From DATFVA01 sp963774455 (GTDB taxonomy: Bacteria > Bacteroidota > Ignavibacteria > Ignavibacteriales > Ignavibacteriaceae): a stretch of 64,000 bases of DNA. The notes beneath the pieces were generated by a model. That model ran no database searches. It was not told the origin of the DNA and worked only from the letters and a program-made list of their open reading frames with translations. The position numbers and the translations under genes were made by a program. The stretch lies in assembly GCA_963774455.1 (NCBI GenBank), contig CAVZFD010000003.1, positions 186,001 through 250,000 on the forward strand. The letters are read 5' to 3'. Positions 62,517-64,000 of this stretch are shown one piece after another (position 1 is the first letter of the stretch; each line of letters opens with the position of its first letter).

Positions 62517-62638
62517 GGAGAATCTTTAAGGGCAGTCCTGAATTCTTGTTCATAATTTATCCAGGAAGTCCAACTTTCTGCCGACCGGACTGATTAAATC
62601 TGATAAAAAGGGAGTCTTTTTTAATTTAGAAAGCGCTT

Positions 62639-63592
62639 ATGAAAAAGCTGTTATTCCTCATATTGATATCCGGATTATCATCAATATTTTCCCAACCAGG
62701 TAAAGTATTTCCATTAAACCCAAAACCCCAAAAAGTATTTGACGGAGGATTTTTTACGGAAGGACCGGCCGTCGCCAAAGACGGATGTGTTTACTTCAGC
62801 GATCAGACCTTCACCAGTGAAACCGATATGGAAGCAGGGATCATCTGGAAGTACGATCCGCTCAGAGATACAACAGTAGTGTTCCGTTCACCGAGCGGAA
62901 TGTCTAACGGCATCAGGTTCGACCGGCTGGGTAATATGGTCGTATGCGAAGGGGCGGATTTCGGCGGACGGATGATCATAAGGACAGATATGCAAACCGG
63001 CAAAAGTAAAATTATAGCAGGATTATACAACGGCAAACCTTTTAATTCACCCAATGACCTGACGATAGACAGTCACGGCAGGGTATACTTTACAGACCCG
63101 CGGTATACCGGTTACGAAAATGTTGATCAGCCAGTAATGGGAGTTTACAGAATTAATACCGATAATAACGTTCAAGTTATTATCAAAAATATTACTATGC
63201 CGAATGGGATAGCGTTTTCGCCCGACGAAAGAATTCTTTATGTAGGCTGCAATTATGAAGGAGACGAAAACCATAATCCGGTTGCGGCAGTTTACAGCTA
63301 TAACATTTCAGGTAATGACAGCATCACTTTTGACAAGGAGCTGATCAGGTTTGGGGATGATGCCGGTCCCGATGGAATAAAAACGGACAGTCGCGGAAAC
63401 CTTTTCATTGCAGTGAGGAATGAAGAAGCTCCGCAGATACAAGTATACAGCCCCGAAGGTTACCTCATTGATTCTCTTGTCCTGCCCGAAGTTCCCTCGA
63501 ACCTGACCTTTACACCGTCGGGCCGCGAGCTGTATATTACGGCAGGCAACGGTTTATACCATATACCGCTCAACGACGACTACCTAAAGTAA
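62639..63592 (+). CDS. Exported SMP-30/gluconolactonase-family protein
   Basis: A 317-residue six-bladed propeller with signal peptide (KLLFLILISGLSSIFSQ). Metal-site blocks TEGPAVAKDG (Glu), FNSPNDLTID (Asn-Asp), MPNGIAF and AGPDGIKTDSRGN (Asp) match calcium/zinc sugar lactonases. It should open aldonolactones in the periplasm, linking to the sugar dehydrogenases. It is set off by 122 bases; an AAGCGCTT palindrome (62631-62638) touches its ATG and could be regulatory or chance. Confidence 0.88.
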   Translation: MKKLLFLILISGLSSIFSQPGKVFPLNPKPQKVFDGGFFTEGPAVAKDGCVYFSDQTFTSETDMEAGIIWKYDPLRDTTVVFRSPSGMSNGIRFDRLGNMVVCEGADFGGRMIIRTDMQTGKSKIIAGLYNGKPFNSPNDLTIDSHGRVYFTDPRYTGYENVDQPVMGVYRINTDNNVQVIIKNITMPNGIAFSPDERILYVGCNYEGDENHNPVAAVYSYNISGNDSITFDKELIRFGDDAGPDGIKTDSRGNLFIAVRNEEAPQIQVYSPEGYLIDSLVLPEVPSNLTFTPSGRELYITAGNGLYHIPLNDDYLK

Positions 63593-64000
63593 ATAAGTCA
63601 TATTATTAATCTTCCCCCTCCAGTGTTATCCCTTCCAGCAGCGCGTTCTATAAAATATAGAGCAAAATACCTTTCATCCCTATAATTCCCATTTCTTTTA
63701 AGAATCAGACATCCGAAGTTCATCCAAACGGTAATATCGGATTTACCTTCCAATAATTTCCATTAAATTTTATTTAACGGCCGAAAGACCATTACCAACC
63801 CGGGATTGTGGTAAAAATTACCTCGCTCACTCAGGACTTTAGTTAATTAATTCTTTTGAAACTTAATTACCGCTTCAATCTAATTGCATCCCACATACGC
63901 TTCACATACGCTCCACATACGCTTTAAGTACTTTTTAACCTCTCGCTCCCGGTCGGTTGTGAGTTTAATGACAATCCACTTTGTGGCTCGCAGGGCATTG
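63593..64000. other. Gene-free right end of the window
   Basis: No convincing gene on either strand. A weak inverted repeat (TTACC ... GGTAA, around 63794-63817) might end the lactonase transcript, but lacks a U-run. The 11-bp repeat patch at 63892-63924 is the only clear structure. Confidence 0.55.
63892..63924. repeat. 11-bp tandem repeat (CACATACGCTY) x3
   Basis: Three contiguous copies at 63892-63902, 63903-63913 and 63914-63924, same unit and orientation as the four copies at 2700-2743. A CGCTTCAATCT string also follows the repeats on the left and precedes them here, hinting at a larger shared element that has diverged. Confidence 0.95.

Noticed and set aside
1..64000. tRNA, rRNA, transposase, integrase or phage genes
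   Set aside because: Looked for on both strands by pattern; none could be supported.

Overview
The window comes from a Gram-negative, saccharolytic bacterium of the Bacteroidota/Ignavibacteriota kind, most likely class Ignavibacteria. Two secreted proteins end in the type-A sorting domain of the type IX secretion system (YPNPFNPSTTI / YPNPFNPETKI start, KKMLLI/KKMLLL end). There are TonB-dependent receptors with carboxypeptidase-regulatory domains, PorV/PorQ-like barrels and a GWxTD-domain protein, and many genes have a readable Shine-Dalgarno sequence. Lineage is an inference from these traits; no rRNA marker is present.

Left edge (1-2925): the 5' part of a TonB receptor and a small membrane-anchored protein on the minus strand, a remnant of a sigma-54 activator, then about 0.7 kb made of four ~168-bp tandem repeats with hairpin potential, and a run of 11-bp repeats (CACATACGCTY). 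The same 11-bp repeat recurs at the far right end (63892-63924), so the sugar locus lies between two patches of it.

Surface and control block (2926-22370): a GH92 glycosidase; a LacI-type repressor with a clear promoter and a 12-bp palindromic operator, the same operator recurring before the next gene; an ABC sugar-binding lipoprotein with two permeases; a GWxTD protein, a lipoprotein and an outer-membrane barrel; a T9SS-exported protein with two CBM9-like domains; an alcohol dehydrogenase; and a TonB receptor / large secreted protein / PorV-like barrel trio that may replace SusCD.

Intracellular block (22801-62516): about 30 genes all on the plus strand with gaps of at most 76 bp between intact genes, except one decayed gene near 61.5 kb. 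It holds glycosidases (GH106-like, GH39-like, DUF6259-like, GH42, four tandem GH10-like paralogues, an exported GH13), an MFS transporter, sugar oxidoreductases and isomerases (three aldo-keto reductases, Gfo/Idh/MocA, SDR, TIM-barrel isomerase, cupins), pentose kinases (ribokinase with ribose pyranase, xylulokinase), a nucleoside hydrolase, a second sugar-binding protein and the ABC ATPase.

The most unusual part is a nearly complete corrinoid methyl-transfer set inside this sugar operon: a UroD-family methyltransferase with an HxC...C zinc site (44189), an MtaB-type substrate:corrinoid methyltransferase with Glu164/Cys220/Cys266 (50044), its corrinoid carrier (51475), a flavodoxin-like protein (54248), a MetH-type reactivation domain as a free protein (56309), and a homocysteine methyltransferase (57244). 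My working model is that methylated sugars, or methanol released from methyl esters/ethers, enter by the ABC/MFS/TonB routes, are cut mostly by glycosidases without Sec signals, and are demethylated by the corrinoid system, with the methyl group going to homocysteine or another acceptor. The freed pentoses would be phosphorylated by XylB/RbsK. Substrate identity (for example 4-O-methyl-glucuronoxylan, 2-O-methyl pentoses or methanol) is not decided by the sequence.
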